Source of the DNA: Saccharothrix sp. NRRL B-16348
GTDB lineage: Bacteria; Actinomycetota; Actinomycetes; Mycobacteriales; Pseudonocardiaceae
NCBI RefSeq assembly: GCF_001280085.1
Contig: NZ_LGED01000231.1
Coordinates: 82,452 to 146,451, forward strand
Length of the DNA stretch: 64,000 nt
Direction of reading: 5' to 3'
The notes beneath the pieces were generated by a model that saw nothing but the letters and a program-made list of their open reading frames with translations, was not told where the DNA came from and made no database searches. Both the position numbers and the translations under genes were made by a program. Positions 51,298 through 60,355 of this stretch are shown here, in pieces (position 1 is the first letter of the stretch; each line of letters starts with the position of its first letter).

Positions 51298-51329
51298 GGA
51301 GACCGCCGGGGTCGGACGCGGCGGTCTCC
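51298..51329 (+). terminator. Terminator downstream of the small ORF
   Basis: Perfect 10-bp stem GGAGACCGCC (51298-51307) and GGCGGTCTCC (51320-51329) with a 12-nt loop, 17 nt after the small ORF stop. It could also serve the convergent secreted protein gene. Confidence 0.8.
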
Positions 51330-51346
51330 GGTTGTAGTCCGGATGG

Positions 51347-52549
51347 CTACGCGGTCTTCGCGGTGAGCGCCAGGTCGATCGTGTTGTCCGGGCCCGCGGC
51401 GAAACCGCTGACGACGTCGTTGAGCGGACCGCAGCCCGTCAGCGGCGGGATCGTGTACGTGCCCGCCGGCTTGCCGCCCTTGAGCGGGTCGAAGCCCGCC
51501 GCCGAGGCCAGGCCGATGTCCGCGGGCGTGGTGGTGCGGCAGTTCGGGTCGTTGCTGATCGGGATGCCGAACGCGGTGACCGACGGCAGCTTGATGGTGA
51601 CCTTCGAGGTCGACTTCACCGCGCCGGCCGTGAGCGTGCCCGTGGTCTTGCCCTCCGGCGCGAACTCGATCTTCGACTCCACCGGCACGAACCCGAAGAG
51701 GCTGAACTTGCCCGAGGTCGGCGGCAGCACCAGGTCACCGGTGAAGTTGCCGGTGGCCAGGTCCAGGTCGGCGTTCAGGCTGCCCGGGCCGAGCGCGACC
51801 GAGCCGCCCAGCTTCTTGATCGTCGACGTGCCCTCCAACGAGTAGGCGTACTTGATGCCGCCGGGAGGTGTCGTGGTCGTTGTCGTGGGCCGGGTCGTGG
51901 TGGTGGTCGTGGTGGAAGTGGTGGTCGTCGTCGTGGTCGGGCCGCCGCCGCCCGCCACGTCGAACCGGATCAGCGTCGGGTCCTGGCCCGGGTCCAGCAC
52001 GCAGTGGGACGTGAACGTGCCGAGGCCCGTGTCGGTGCCGTCGGCCTTCTTCGGCGTCAACGTCGTGCTGTAGTCGCCGACCGTCACGGTCGTCGTGCCC
52101 GCCTTGGGGATCACCGCGGTCGGCACCGGGCCGCTCGCGACCACGTCGAACGCGCCCTCGGCGGGCACCGGCGTCTTCGGCACGGTCAGCCCGGGGATCT
52201 TGATGTCGAGCTTGCTGCCCGCGTTGTCCAGCGTCACGCCCGCCTCGGCGGAGCCCTCCACCGTCGCGGCGCCGACCAGCGTCAGGCCCTGCGTCGCGGT
52301 CGGCGGCACGGTGACCGTCGCGGAGAAGTCCGTGGTCGTCAACTCGCCGCCGACCGACGTCGGCGCGTCGATCGTGGCGCGGATCCGGGTGGCCGGCACC
52401 TGGTTGCCGATCAGCGGGAACGGGCAGGTGAACGTCAGCGTCTTGTCCACCTGGACGGGTGCCGCCGAGCCGGTGCCGACGCCGGCCAGCAGACCGGCCA
52501 CGACGAGCCCGGACGTCACGCCCGCGCCCAGTGTTGTCCTCAACCTCAC
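51347..52549 (-). CDS. Secreted DUF6801-like protein with Thr-rich linker
   Basis: 400 residues. GTG 52549 with RBS AGGAAGGAA opens a signal peptide (cut near SAA, residue 30). Two beta-rich regions flank a poly-Thr/Pro linker (about 206-228). The N-terminal part matches the DUF6801 style (FTCPFPLIGNQVPATRIRATI), and the C-terminal domain carries paired Cys (DPNCRTTTPADIG, LTGCGPLND). It is secreted or cell-surface located. No enzymatic motif is visible, so the role may be adhesion or envelope structure. Confidence 0.85.
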   Translation of the reverse strand: MRLRTTLGAGVTSGLVVAGLLAGVGTGSAAPVQVDKTLTFTCPFPLIGNQVPATRIRATIDAPTSVGGELTTTDFSATVTVPPTATQGLTLVGAATVEGSAEAGVTLDNAGSKLDIKIPGLTVPKTPVPAEGAFDVVASGPVPTAVIPKAGTTTVTVGDYSTTLTPKKADGTDTGLGTFTSHCVLDPGQDPTLIRFDVAGGGGPTTTTTTTSTTTTTTTRPTTTTTTPPGGIKYAYSLEGTSTIKKLGGSVALGPGSLNADLDLATGNFTGDLVLPPTSGKFSLFGFVPVESKIEFAPEGKTTGTLTAGAVKSTSKVTIKLPSVTAFGIPISNDPNCRTTTPADIGLASAAGFDPLKGGKPAGTYTIPPLTGCGPLNDVVSGFAAGPDNTIDLALTAKTA

Positions 52550-52757
52550 GGGTGTTCCTTCCTCGAAATCTGCCGTAAATGTGCCGACTCGACGGAAGCT
52601 AATGAGGTGCGCGGACCACCGGCAAGAGAAGCCCGGAAAACCTTCGAAATTCGCTGAATAAGGTGACGGACATTGTTGCGGTGCCGATCGCGGCACTCAC
52701 GTGGTGACAAGAAAGCGCCGGGTGCCACTCGTGTTCGCGCGAATAATCCCGGCGACC

Positions 52758-53300
52758 CTAGTCCTCTTCCCTGGCCTCGCCGCGGCGGCGCATGAAGGTG
52801 AACCCGGGGATGCCCAGGATCGCCTGCCGGACGTCGTTGGTGACCTCCAGCAGCTGGTGGATGTCCGGTCCCACGCGGTCCAGCGTGGCCAGGATCGGCA
52901 GCACGTCCTCGATCAGGTGCTTGGTCAGCACCGGCAGCTGGTCGACCAGTTGCACGGCGGCGTCCACCTCGTGCGGCGACAGGTCGTCCACGAACCGCTG
53001 CGCCAGCGGCTGCGCCTTCTTCGCGATGGGCGCGTAGCTGTCCAGCAGCTCCCGTGACGTCCGGGCGGTGCGGCCGACGTCGGTCGTCACGTCCTCGGCC
53101 GTCGCGGTGACCGCCTTCGCCCGCCCTACCAGCGTCTCGGTCTCGTGCAGCACCCGTTCGGTGCGGGTGACCAGCTCGTCCGCCCGGCGCACGACGGCTT
53201 CCGCCGCGCCGAGCAGGTCGAGCACCCGGCCGGGCACCGACACGGCGGTCTCGACGGTGGTCCTGGCCAGGCCGAACAGGGCGCGTGGGGTCAGTTCCAT
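52758..53300 (-). CDS. Helical coiled-coil protein
   Basis: 180 residues, almost entirely amphipathic helix (LLDLLGAAEAVVRRADELVT style; ELVTRTERVLHETETLVGRA, ELLDSYAPIAKKAQPLAQRF), with a short basic C-terminus FTFMRRRGEAREED. No signal or membrane segment. ATG 53300 is 7 nt after CAGAGT, a possible leaderless -10. I do not recognise a family; homologues in actinomycetes are similar helical, apolipoprotein-like proteins of unknown role. Confidence 0.7.
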   Translation of the reverse strand: MELTPRALFGLARTTVETAVSVPGRVLDLLGAAEAVVRRADELVTRTERVLHETETLVGRAKAVTATAEDVTTDVGRTARTSRELLDSYAPIAKKAQPLAQRFVDDLSPHEVDAAVQLVDQLPVLTKHLIEDVLPILATLDRVGPDIHQLLEVTNDVRQAILGIPGFTFMRRRGEAREED

Positions 53301-53449
53301 GCCGTCCACTCTGCCGCACGCGGGCGTGTGCGACCTCAGGGAAGTCCCTGACCGCGCGCTCCTTGTCCGAGTCGTCCAGACCAATTACAGTGGCCTGCGC
53401 CACCGCCTCGACCCTCTCCGGCCTGCCCGGGGAGTCGAAGGAGGCACGC

Positions 53450-54035
53450 ATGCCCGGAACGCTCCGAGCCCTGGTCGGAGCCGTGCTCGCCGGTGGTCTG
53501 CTGATGGCTTCACCGGTCGCGCACGCCCAGGTCGAACCAGGACCGTGGACCTCGTACTCGCCCACGTTCACCGTGCAGGAACGGGGCTGCGGCGACGTCG
53601 CGGACCTCACGTTCCGCCTCACCTGCTCCACCGCGCGCCGAGCGCCGGTACGCCACCTACACCGGGGGCACCCGCCAGTTCGAGGGGTCGTTCCGCATCA
53701 CCAGCCTCGGCGGCACGCGCGTCAGCCTGAAGCAGACGTTCCACGAGTCCGCGGCCGGCCCGTTCTTCATGCTGGCCGTGGAACGGGGCGGACGGCTGTA
53801 CGCGGTGCACGGCGGCGCGACGGTCGCCACGGGCGCGACCGTCGGCACGACCGTGCGGGTGAACACGGTGCACGCGGTCGGCAGCCAACACCGCACCTAC
53901 ATCAACGGATCGTTGAAGCACACGTATGACAGTCCCGGTGGCAGCTTCTACGACAAGTTCGGTGCCTACCGCACCAACAGCGGGCAGGGGCCGGCCACGG
54001 TCGTGTGGAGCGGCATCCGGTTCTGGCGCAAGTGA
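53450..54035 (+). pseudogene. Secreted protein, frameshifted
   Basis: ATG 53450 with a strong GAAGGAGG opens a signal peptide (MPGTLRALVGAVLAGGLLMA, cut near AHA). A beta-rich domain follows (TSYSPTFTVQERGCGDVADLTF). At about nt 53633-53645 the frame moves by one base; the continuation RYATYTGGTRQFEGSFRITS and LAVERGGRLYAVHGGATV runs to 54035 in the other frame. The joined protein is about 195 residues, of an extracellular jelly-roll type that may bind or cut carbohydrate. It overlaps the next gene by GTGA. Sequencing error is possible. Confidence 0.75.
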
Positions 54036-54712
54036 GGCGTCTCCTCGCGGTGTCGGTGCTGCTCCTGGTCTCGTGCGGTGTCTCGTGCGGCCGGGAGCGG
54101 CACCCGACGCTCACCGCCACGTTGACCACGCCGACCGACGTCTCCCTGGTGTGGGAGGCCGAACCGGGCGCGGCGGGGCAGGTGGTCGAGTACGCCCACT
54201 CGCCCGACGAGGCCTACACGGTGCTGGAGTTCGTGCCGCCCGACCGGACGACGTTCGTGCACCCGGACCTGATCCCGCAGACCCCGTTCTACTACCGGGT
54301 GCGGTCGTTGCACGGGCCGGCGTCGGCGTCCGTGGACGTGACGTTGCCGCCCGGCGCCGAGGTGCCGTCGTCCGACGGCCACGACTGGGCCGCGCCCGTG
54401 ACCGGTCCGAGCGGCTCGCGTCCGGTGCGTTCGGCCGACGCCGGCGCCGCCGACTTCCGCGCCGAGGTCAAGCACGCCAACGGAATCCTGTTCACGTGGA
54501 CCGACCGCGCGGAGGGGGAGGAGGGGTATCTGTTGGAGGTCAGACCGGCCGGGGCGGAGGACTTCTCGGTGGCCGCGCGGCTCGACCCGGACGTGCGGTC
54601 GTTCGGGCTGATCACGTTGCCGACGGAGAAGACCGCCACCTACCGCGTGCGTGCCTACTACTACGGTGCCACGTCCGACGTCGCGCACCAGAAGACCGGA
54701 GGTGAGGTCTAG
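54032..54712 (+). CDS. Lipoprotein with fibronectin III-like domains
   Basis: 226 residues. GTG 54032 (GTGA overlap) opens a lipoprotein signal with lipobox LVSC; Cys residues occur at VSCGVSCG. Two FN3-like beta sandwiches follow (about 35-110 and 135-222), with conserved strand patterns such as YYRVRSLHG and TYRVRAYYYG. It is attached to the cell surface and follows the frameshifted secreted protein gene, suggesting a shared surface or carbohydrate-related role (inference). Confidence 0.8.
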   Translation: MRRLLAVSVLLLVSCGVSCGRERHPTLTATLTTPTDVSLVWEAEPGAAGQVVEYAHSPDEAYTVLEFVPPDRTTFVHPDLIPQTPFYYRVRSLHGPASASVDVTLPPGAEVPSSDGHDWAAPVTGPSGSRPVRSADAGAADFRAEVKHANGILFTWTDRAEGEEGYLLEVRPAGAEDFSVAARLDPDVRSFGLITLPTEKTATYRVRAYYYGATSDVAHQKTGGEV

Positions 54713-54753
54713 GTTCAGGCCGGGGCTGGGGTTCAGGCCCGCTGGTTCAGGCC
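54712..54753. repeat. Three copies of GGTTCAGGCC
   Basis: Copies at 54712-54721, 54730-54739 and 54744-54753, in the short gap between the FN3 lipoprotein and the racemase. The third overlaps the racemase stop. Function unknown. Confidence 0.6.
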
Positions 54754-55430
54754 AACGCCAAGTCGACGCCCGTCTCCACGTGGATGCGCGTGGAATCGAC
54801 CAGCGGCACGGTGCTGTCGGACTGGTCGACCAGCAACGTGATCTCGGTGCAGCCCAGGATCACCGCCTCCGCGCCCCCGTCGACCAGCCGTGCCATCACG
54901 TCCCGGTACGCGGCGCGCGACGCCGGCTCCACCCGGTTCTTGGTCAGCTCCTGGTAGATCACGTCGTGCACGAGCGTGCGGTCCGGCTCGTCGGGGACCA
55001 CCAGCTCGATGCCGTGCGCGCTCATGCGGTCGCGGTAGAAGTCCTGCTCCATGGTGAACCGGGTGCCGAGCAGGCCGACCTTGCGGTAGTCGGTCAACCT
55101 CTTCGCCGTGGCGTCCACGATGTGCACGAACGGCACCTTGATGGCGTCCGTGATGACGTCGGCGACCTTGTGCATGGTGTTGGTGCACAAGAGCACCAGC
55201 TCGGCTCCCGCGCCTTCGAGCTTGCGCGCGGCCTCGGCCAGCACCTCGCCCGACCGCTCCCACTGCCCCGTCCGCTGCAACTGCTCGATCTCGGCGAAGT
55301 CGACCGTCAGCAGCAGGCTGGGCGCGCAGTGGTGACCGCCGAGCCTGCGCCGCGTCTCCTCGTTGAGGAGCCGGTAGTACTCGGCGGACGATTCCCAGCT
55401 CATGCCGCCGATCAACCCGATGGTTCGCAT
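54747..55430 (-). CDS. Aspartate/glutamate racemase family protein
   Basis: 227 residues. The two active-site Cys motifs are LLCTNTMHK and LGCTEITLL, as in aspartate/glutamate racemases, and the N-terminus RTIGLIGGMSWESSAEYY is family-typical. It racemises an acidic amino acid, possibly for cell-wall or natural-product use. The 3' end carries the GGTTCAGGCC repeat. It is divergent from the acyl-CoA synthetase gene. Confidence 0.93.
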   Translation of the reverse strand: MRTIGLIGGMSWESSAEYYRLLNEETRRRLGGHHCAPSLLLTVDFAEIEQLQRTGQWERSGEVLAEAARKLEGAGAELVLLCTNTMHKVADVITDAIKVPFVHIVDATAKRLTDYRKVGLLGTRFTMEQDFYRDRMSAHGIELVVPDEPDRTLVHDVIYQELTKNRVEPASRAAYRDVMARLVDGGAEAVILGCTEITLLVDQSDSTVPLVDSTRIHVETGVDLALA

Positions 55431-55520
55431 GGCGACGATTGTGTCGGTCCTCCCCTCCCGGGCAACTGAGAATAGCGTTGTCGCTGGTCACGGGGTTGCG
55501 GCCTGCGGTACGGTGCCTTG

Positions 55521-57143
55521 ATGGCGCACCTCAGCTACTCCTCCGGCACCTCGGACGTGCCGCTGTTGGGCGACACCATCGGCGCGAACTTCGACCGCGC
55601 GGTTGCCGCGCACGCCGACCGCGACGCGCTGGTCGACCGCTCCACCGGCCTCCGCTGGACCTACCGCGAACTGGCCGCCGAGGTCGACTCCGTCGCGGCC
55701 GGGCTGATGGCCTCCGGGGTCGGCGTCGGCGACCGCGTCGGCATCTGGGCGCCCAACCGGGCCGAGTGGGTGGTGGTCCAGTACGCGACGGCCCGCATCG
55801 GCGCGATCCTCGTCAACATCAACCCGGCCTACCGGGTGCACGAGCTGGAGTACGTGCTCAACCAGGCGGGCGTGCACACGCTCCTCGCCTCGCCGTCGTT
55901 CAAGACCTCCGACTACGCCGGGATGATCGCCGCAGTGCGGCCCCGGTGCGCCGCACTGCGCCAGGTCGTGCTGTTCGACAGTCCCGAGTGGACGGCGTTG
56001 CACGCGAACGCGTTGCCGGTGTGGCCGGAGCTGTCGGCGGACGATCCGATCAACATCCAGTACACGTCGGGCACCACGGGATTCCCGAAGGGCGCGACCC
56101 TGTCGCACCACAACATCCTCAACAACGGCTTCTTCGTCGGCGAGCTGCTCGGGTACACCGAGGACGACCGCGTCTGCGTGCCCGTCCCGTTCTACCACTG
56201 CTTCGGCATGGTGATGGGCAACCTCGCGGCCACCTCGCACGGCGCGTGCGTCGTGATCCCCGCGTCCGCGTTCGAACCCGCCGCCACCCTGCGGGCGGTG
56301 GCGGAGGAGCGGTGCACGTCCCTGTACGGCGTGCCGACGATGTTCATCGCCGAACTCGCCGACCCCGACTTCACCTCCTACGACCTGTCGTCGCTGCGCA
56401 CCGGGATCATGGCCGGCTCGCCGTGCCCGGTCGAGGTGATGAAGCAGGTCGTGGACCGGATGGGGATGCGCGAGGTGTCCATCTGCTACGGCATGACCGA
56501 GACCTCGCCGGTGTCCACGCAGACCCGCCGTGACGACTCGCTCGACCGGCGGGTGTCCACCGTCGGCCGGGTCGGGCCGCACCTGGAGGTCAAGGTCGTC
56601 GACCCGGACACCGGCCGCACCGTGCCGCGCGGCACACCCGGCGAGCTGTGCACGCGCGGGTACTCGGTGATGCTCGGCTACTGGGAGCAGCCGGACAAGA
56701 CCGCCGAGGCGGTCGACGCCGCGCGGTGGATGCACACCGGCGACCTCGCCGTGATGGACGAGGATGGGTACGTGAACATCACCGGCCGGATCAAGGACAT
56801 GGTGATCCGCGGCGGCGAGAACCTGTACCCGCGCGAGATCGAGGAGTTCCTCTACACCCACCCCGACGTGCTCGACGCGCAGGTCGTGGGCGTGCCCGAC
56901 GCCAAGTACGGCGAAGAGCTGATGGCGTGGGTCCGCCTGCGCCCCGGCGCGCAACCCCTGACCGCCGAGTCGCTGCGGTCGTTCTGCGCCGGCAAGCTCG
57001 CGCACCAGAAGATCCCCCGGTACGTGCACGTGGTGGACGAGTTCCCGATGACCGTCACCGGCAAGGTCCGCAAGGTCGAGATGCGCAAGCAGGCCGTGGA
57101 GATCCTCGGTCTCGCCGACGCCGACGCGGTCAGGCACGCGTAG
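55521..57143 (+). CDS. AMP-binding acyl-CoA synthetase
   Basis: 540 residues of the medium/long-chain acyl-CoA ligase type. Adenylation motifs are present: [18 protein letters not shown] (about 178-195), [10 protein letters not shown] (A5-like), the GD loop [21 protein letters not shown] and the catalytic Lys in the C-terminal [16 protein letters not shown] 55521 lies 6 nt after TACGGT (55509-55514), a leaderless layout. It activates a carboxylic acid as CoA; a supply role for the KS cluster is conceivable but it is 24 kb away. Confidence 0.93.
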   Translation: MAHLSYSSGTSDVPLLGDTIGANFDRAVAAHADRDALVDRSTGLRWTYRELAAEVDSVAAGLMASGVGVGDRVGIWAPNRAEWVVVQYATARIGAILVNINPAYRVHELEYVLNQAGVHTLLASPSFKTSDYAGMIAAVRPRCAALRQVVLFDSPEWTALHANALPVWPELSADDPINIQYTSGTTGFPKGATLSHHNILNNGFFVGELLGYTEDDRVCVPVPFYHCFGMVMGNLAATSHGACVVIPASAFEPAATLRAVAEERCTSLYGVPTMFIAELADPDFTSYDLSSLRTGIMAGSPCPVEVMKQVVDRMGMREVSICYGMTETSPVSTQTRRDDSLDRRVSTVGRVGPHLEVKVVDPDTGRTVPRGTPGELCTRGYSVMLGYWEQPDKTAEAVDAARWMHTGDLAVMDEDGYVNITGRIKDMVIRGGENLYPREIEEFLYTHPDVLDAQVVGVPDAKYGEELMAWVRLRPGAQPLTAESLRSFCAGKLAHQKIPRYVHVVDEFPMTVTGKVRKVEMRKQAVEILGLADADAVRHA

Positions 57144-57160
57144 GTGCTCGTGGTGCTGGT

Positions 57161-59035
57161 CTACGACGTTCGCGCCTCCTCTGCGAACTGGGTCCGGTAC
57201 AGCTCTTCGTAACGCCCGCCCGCGGCGAGCAGTTCGGTGTGGGTGCCGCGTTCCACGACCCGACCGCCCTCCACCACGAGGATCAGGTCGGCCGCCCGGA
57301 TCGTCGACAGCCGGTGCGCGATCACGACCGCCGTCCGCCCCTGCAACGCCTCGCCCAACGCGGCCTGCACCGCGGCCTCCGAGGTGGAGTCCAGGTGCGC
57401 GGTCGCCTCGTCGAGGATCACCACGCGCGGCTTCGCCAGCAGCAGCCGGGCGATCGTCAACCGCTGCCGCTCACCGCCGGACAACCGGTAGCCGCGCTCG
57501 CCGACCACGGTGTCCAACCCGTCCGGCAGCGAAGCCACCAGATCGGCCAGCCGCGCCCGACCCAGCACCTCCCACAGGTCGGCCTCGGTCGCCTGTGGCT
57601 GGGCCAGCAGCAGGTTCGACCGGATCGACTCGTGGAACAGGTGACCGTCCTGCGTCACCATGCCGAGCGCGCCGCGGACCGAGTCGGCCGTCAGGTCGCG
57701 CACGTCCACACCGGACAGCCGCACCGCGCCCGAGTCCACGTCGTAGAGCCGGGGCAGCAGCGAGGCGATCGTGGACTTCCCCGCGCCCGACGAGCCGACC
57801 AACGCCACCACCTGGCCCGGTTCGGCCCGGAACGACACGTCGTGCAGCACCTCCACTCCGCCGCGGTTGTCGAGCACCGCGACCTCTTCCAACGACGCCA
57901 GGGACACCTTGTCCGCGGACGGGTAGGCGAACCGGACGTTCTCGAACTCCACCGACACCGGACCGTCCGGCACCGACCCCGCCTCGGGCTTCTCGGTGAT
58001 CAACGGCTTCAGGTCGAGCACCTCGAAGACCCGCTCGAAGCTCACCAACGCGCTCATCACCTCGACCCGCGCGCTGGCCAGCGCCGTGAGCGGCGCGTAC
58101 AGCCTGGTCAGCAGCAACGCCAGCGCCACCACCGACCCCGGGTCCAACTCGCCGCGCAGCGCGTAGAACCCGCCCAACCCGTACACCACGGCCAACGCCA
58201 GCGCCGAGACCAGCGTCAACGCCGTCAGGAACACGGTCTGCACCATGGCCGTGCGCACCCCGATGTCCCGCACCCGCCGCGCCCGCGTCGCGAACTCCGC
58301 CGACTCGTGCGCCGGCCTGCCGAACAGCTTCACCAGCGTCGCGCCCGGCGCCGAGAACCGCTCGGTCATCTGCGTGCCCATCGTGGCGTTGTGGTTGGCC
58401 GCCTCACGCTCCAGTCGAGCCAGCCGCGTCCCCATCCGCCGCGCCGGCACCACGAACACCGGCAGCAACACCAGCGCGAGCAGCGTGATCTGCCACGACA
58501 GGCTGATCATCACCGCCAGCGTCAGCGCCAGCGTGACGAGGTTGCCCACCACGCTGGACAAGGTGTCGCTGAACGCCCGCTGCGCCCCGATCACGTCGTT
58601 GTTGAGCCGGCTCACCAGCGCCCCGGTGCGGGTGCGGGTGAAGAACGCGATCGGCATCCGCTGCACGTGGTCGAACACCGTGGTCCTCAGGTCGAGGATC
58701 AGGTCTTCACCGATGCTCGCCGACAGCCACCGCGTCACCAGGCCCAACCCCGCCTCGACGATCGCGATGCCCGCGATCACGGCCGCGAGCACGAGCACCA
58801 CCTGGTACGCCGCGCCGTTGACGATCGCGTCCACGATCCGGCCCGCGAGGACGGGCGTCACCACCGCCAGCACCGCCACGACCACGCTCAGGGCGAGGTA
58901 CTGGGCCAGCCTCACCCGGTGCGGACGGGCGAACGCCCAGATCCGGCGGAACGTGGCGACGGAGAACGGCCGCTTGTCGTCCTGCGCGTTCGTCACGTGG
59001 TAGAGCGACATCCAGGCGGTGGTTTCCATGTCCAT
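57161..59035 (-). CDS. ABC transporter, fused permease-ATPase half transporter
   Basis: 624 residues. Six membrane segments (about 45-315) in an exporter-type transmembrane domain, then an ATPase with Walker A VGSSGAGKST, signature LSGGERQR, Walker B VVILDEAT and the H-loop AHRLSTI. As a homodimeric MsbA-like exporter it exports lipids or drugs. ATG 59035 lies 6 nt after a -10 box; a 19-bp-spaced promoter with a dyad suggests MerR-family control, possibly SoxR-like. Confidence 0.95.
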   Translation of the reverse strand: MDMETTAWMSLYHVTNAQDDKRPFSVATFRRIWAFARPHRVRLAQYLALSVVVAVLAVVTPVLAGRIVDAIVNGAAYQVVLVLAAVIAGIAIVEAGLGLVTRWLSASIGEDLILDLRTTVFDHVQRMPIAFFTRTRTGALVSRLNNDVIGAQRAFSDTLSSVVGNLVTLALTLAVMISLSWQITLLALVLLPVFVVPARRMGTRLARLEREAANHNATMGTQMTERFSAPGATLVKLFGRPAHESAEFATRARRVRDIGVRTAMVQTVFLTALTLVSALALAVVYGLGGFYALRGELDPGSVVALALLLTRLYAPLTALASARVEVMSALVSFERVFEVLDLKPLITEKPEAGSVPDGPVSVEFENVRFAYPSADKVSLASLEEVAVLDNRGGVEVLHDVSFRAEPGQVVALVGSSGAGKSTIASLLPRLYDVDSGAVRLSGVDVRDLTADSVRGALGMVTQDGHLFHESIRSNLLLAQPQATEADLWEVLGRARLADLVASLPDGLDTVVGERGYRLSGGERQRLTIARLLLAKPRVVILDEATAHLDSTSEAAVQAALGEALQGRTAVVIAHRLSTIRAADLILVVEGGRVVERGTHTELLAAGGRYEELYRTQFAEEARTS

Positions 59036-59041
59036 GCCCGG

Positions 59042-59072
59042 AACGTAAGACCTTGAGTCAGCTGGAGGTCAA
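59042..59072 (-). promoter_or_regulatory. MerR-type promoter of the ABC exporter
   Basis: On the minus strand TTGACC (59072-59067) and TACGTT (59047-59042) are separated by 19 nt. The 24-nt block from the -35 resembles the SoxR-type promoter at 17.0 kb, with four differences. Confidence 0.65.
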
Positions 59073-60263
59073 GCTCCGGGGCCGGTAATCGCGCAACGAC
59101 ACCGTGTTCGCCAGCTTCTGCAGGTCGCCGAACAACCTCGCGCCGCCCGGGATGTGCGGCACGACCCGCATCGTGAAGTCGCGCATGCGGATGAACCTCC
59201 GCGACTTCGGCATCAGGCTGCTCACCCCGCCCAGTGCGAACTTCTGACATCTCGCCACGTACTCGCGCATCTCCTCCTCGTACCGTCTGAACGCCGTGGC
59301 GTGGTCCGGCGCGGTGGCCAGCTCGCCCGCGAGGACGTACGCGCCGACCAAGGCCATGCTCGTGCCGTTGCCCGCCATCGGCGACGCGCAGAACGCCGCG
59401 TCGCCGAGCAGCGCGATCCGACCGTCCGACCAGGTGTCCATCCGGATCTGGGAGAGCCGGTCGAAGTAGAAGTCGGGCGCGTCCCGCATGTCGCCGAGCA
59501 GCCGGGGCACCTCCCAGCCGTCGTCCGCGAACGTGGTGGCGATCAGCTCGCGCTGCCGCGCCGTGTCGTGCCGGTCGAACTCCACCGGGGGTGAGGCGAA
59601 CACGAACATCGCCTTGGCCTCGCCGTCCGGCGTGGGGTAGAGGCCCGCGGTGCGCCCGGGCACGGTGTGCATCAGCTGCCAGCCGTCCAGGTCTTCCCGC
59701 TGGGTCGTGCCGAAGATGGCGATGTAGGCGCCCAGGTCGTGCGCGAACCGCGACTCGGGACCGAACGCCAGCGAGCGCACCTTGGAGTGCAGCCCGTCCG
59801 CGCCGATGACCAGGTCGAACGTGCGCGGCGCGGCGCGTTCGAAGGTCACCGCCACGCCGGTTCCGGTCTGGGTGAGCGAGGTGATGCCGTCGTCGAAGAG
59901 GTACTCGACCCCGGAGCCGGTCGCCTCGTGGAGGATGCGGACCAGGTCGCCCCGCAGGATCTCCAGCTCGGCGATCACGCCGCCCGAGTCGCCCATCGTG
60001 TCGGACGCCATGGTGGCGGTGCGCTTGCCCTCGGCGTTCACGAACGCCATGCCTCGCGCGCCCGTGTGGGCCGCGCGCACTTGATCGAGGACGCCCATTC
60101 GTTCGGCGACCTCCCGGGCCGTGCCGCGGAGGTCGACGGCCTGGCCGCCGGGTCGCGGCGCGGGCGCCCGCTCGACGAGGGTCGGAGTGAGTCCGTGGTG
60201 GCGCAGCCAGTAGGCGAGCGCGGGGCCAGCGACGCTGGCGCCGGAGATAAGTACGGTGTTCAT
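59058..60263 (-). CDS. FAD-dependent monooxygenase
   Basis: 401 residues. N-terminal FAD-binding GASVAGPALA (8-17) is a GxGxxG variant; GADGLHSKVR and GDAAFCASPMAGNGTSMAL are the DG and GD motifs of group A flavoprotein hydroxylases. ATG 60263 is 6 nt after TACGGT (minus strand), so translation is likely leaderless. An inverted repeat (60251-60276) overlaps the start. It is divergent from a GntR-TetR regulator. The substrate is unknown; a drug or aromatic compound is typical. Confidence 0.92.
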   Translation of the reverse strand: MNTVLISGASVAGPALAYWLRHHGLTPTLVERAPAPRPGGQAVDLRGTAREVAERMGVLDQVRAAHTGARGMAFVNAEGKRTATMASDTMGDSGGVIAELEILRGDLVRILHEATGSGVEYLFDDGITSLTQTGTGVAVTFERAAPRTFDLVIGADGLHSKVRSLAFGPESRFAHDLGAYIAIFGTTQREDLDGWQLMHTVPGRTAGLYPTPDGEAKAMFVFASPPVEFDRHDTARQRELIATTFADDGWEVPRLLGDMRDAPDFYFDRLSQIRMDTWSDGRIALLGDAAFCASPMAGNGTSMALVGAYVLAGELATAPDHATAFRRYEEEMREYVARCQKFALGGVSSLMPKSRRFIRMRDFTMRVVPHIPGGARLFGDLQKLANTVSLRDYRPRSLTSS

Positions 60264-60276
60264 GCGTACACCGTAC
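60251..60276. promoter_or_regulatory. Operator overlapping the monooxygenase start
   Basis: GTACGGTGT (60251-60259) and ACACCGTAC (60268-60276) form 9-bp arms around 8 nt covering the ATG, and the left part of the -10 box. The adjacent GntR-TetR regulator is the likely binder. Confidence 0.75.
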
Positions 60277-60305
60277 ATCAGTGTTCTGCGTGGTCAATCA
60301 CTCGA

Positions 60306-60338
60306 TAGTGCACTAGTGCTGTAGCCTTCGGTGCACTA
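60306..60338. promoter_or_regulatory. Operator-like repeats before the regulator gene
   Basis: TAGTGCACTA (60306-60315) is palindromic, and GGTGCACTA recurs at 60330-60338. They lie between the monooxygenase promoter and the ATG of the regulator, suggesting autoregulation. Confidence 0.45.
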
Positions 60339-60355
60339 CGTTCGAGGAGGCAGGG

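Noticed and set aside
51850..51950. Repetitive ACCACC/CGTGGT-like stretch
   Set aside because: It is the poly-Thr linker of the secreted DUF6801-like protein, not a CRISPR or minisatellite.
56648..59056. Plus-strand open frame of about 800 codons
   Set aside because: Overlaps the acyl-CoA ligase in another frame and is antisense to the ABC exporter, both of which carry full motifs.
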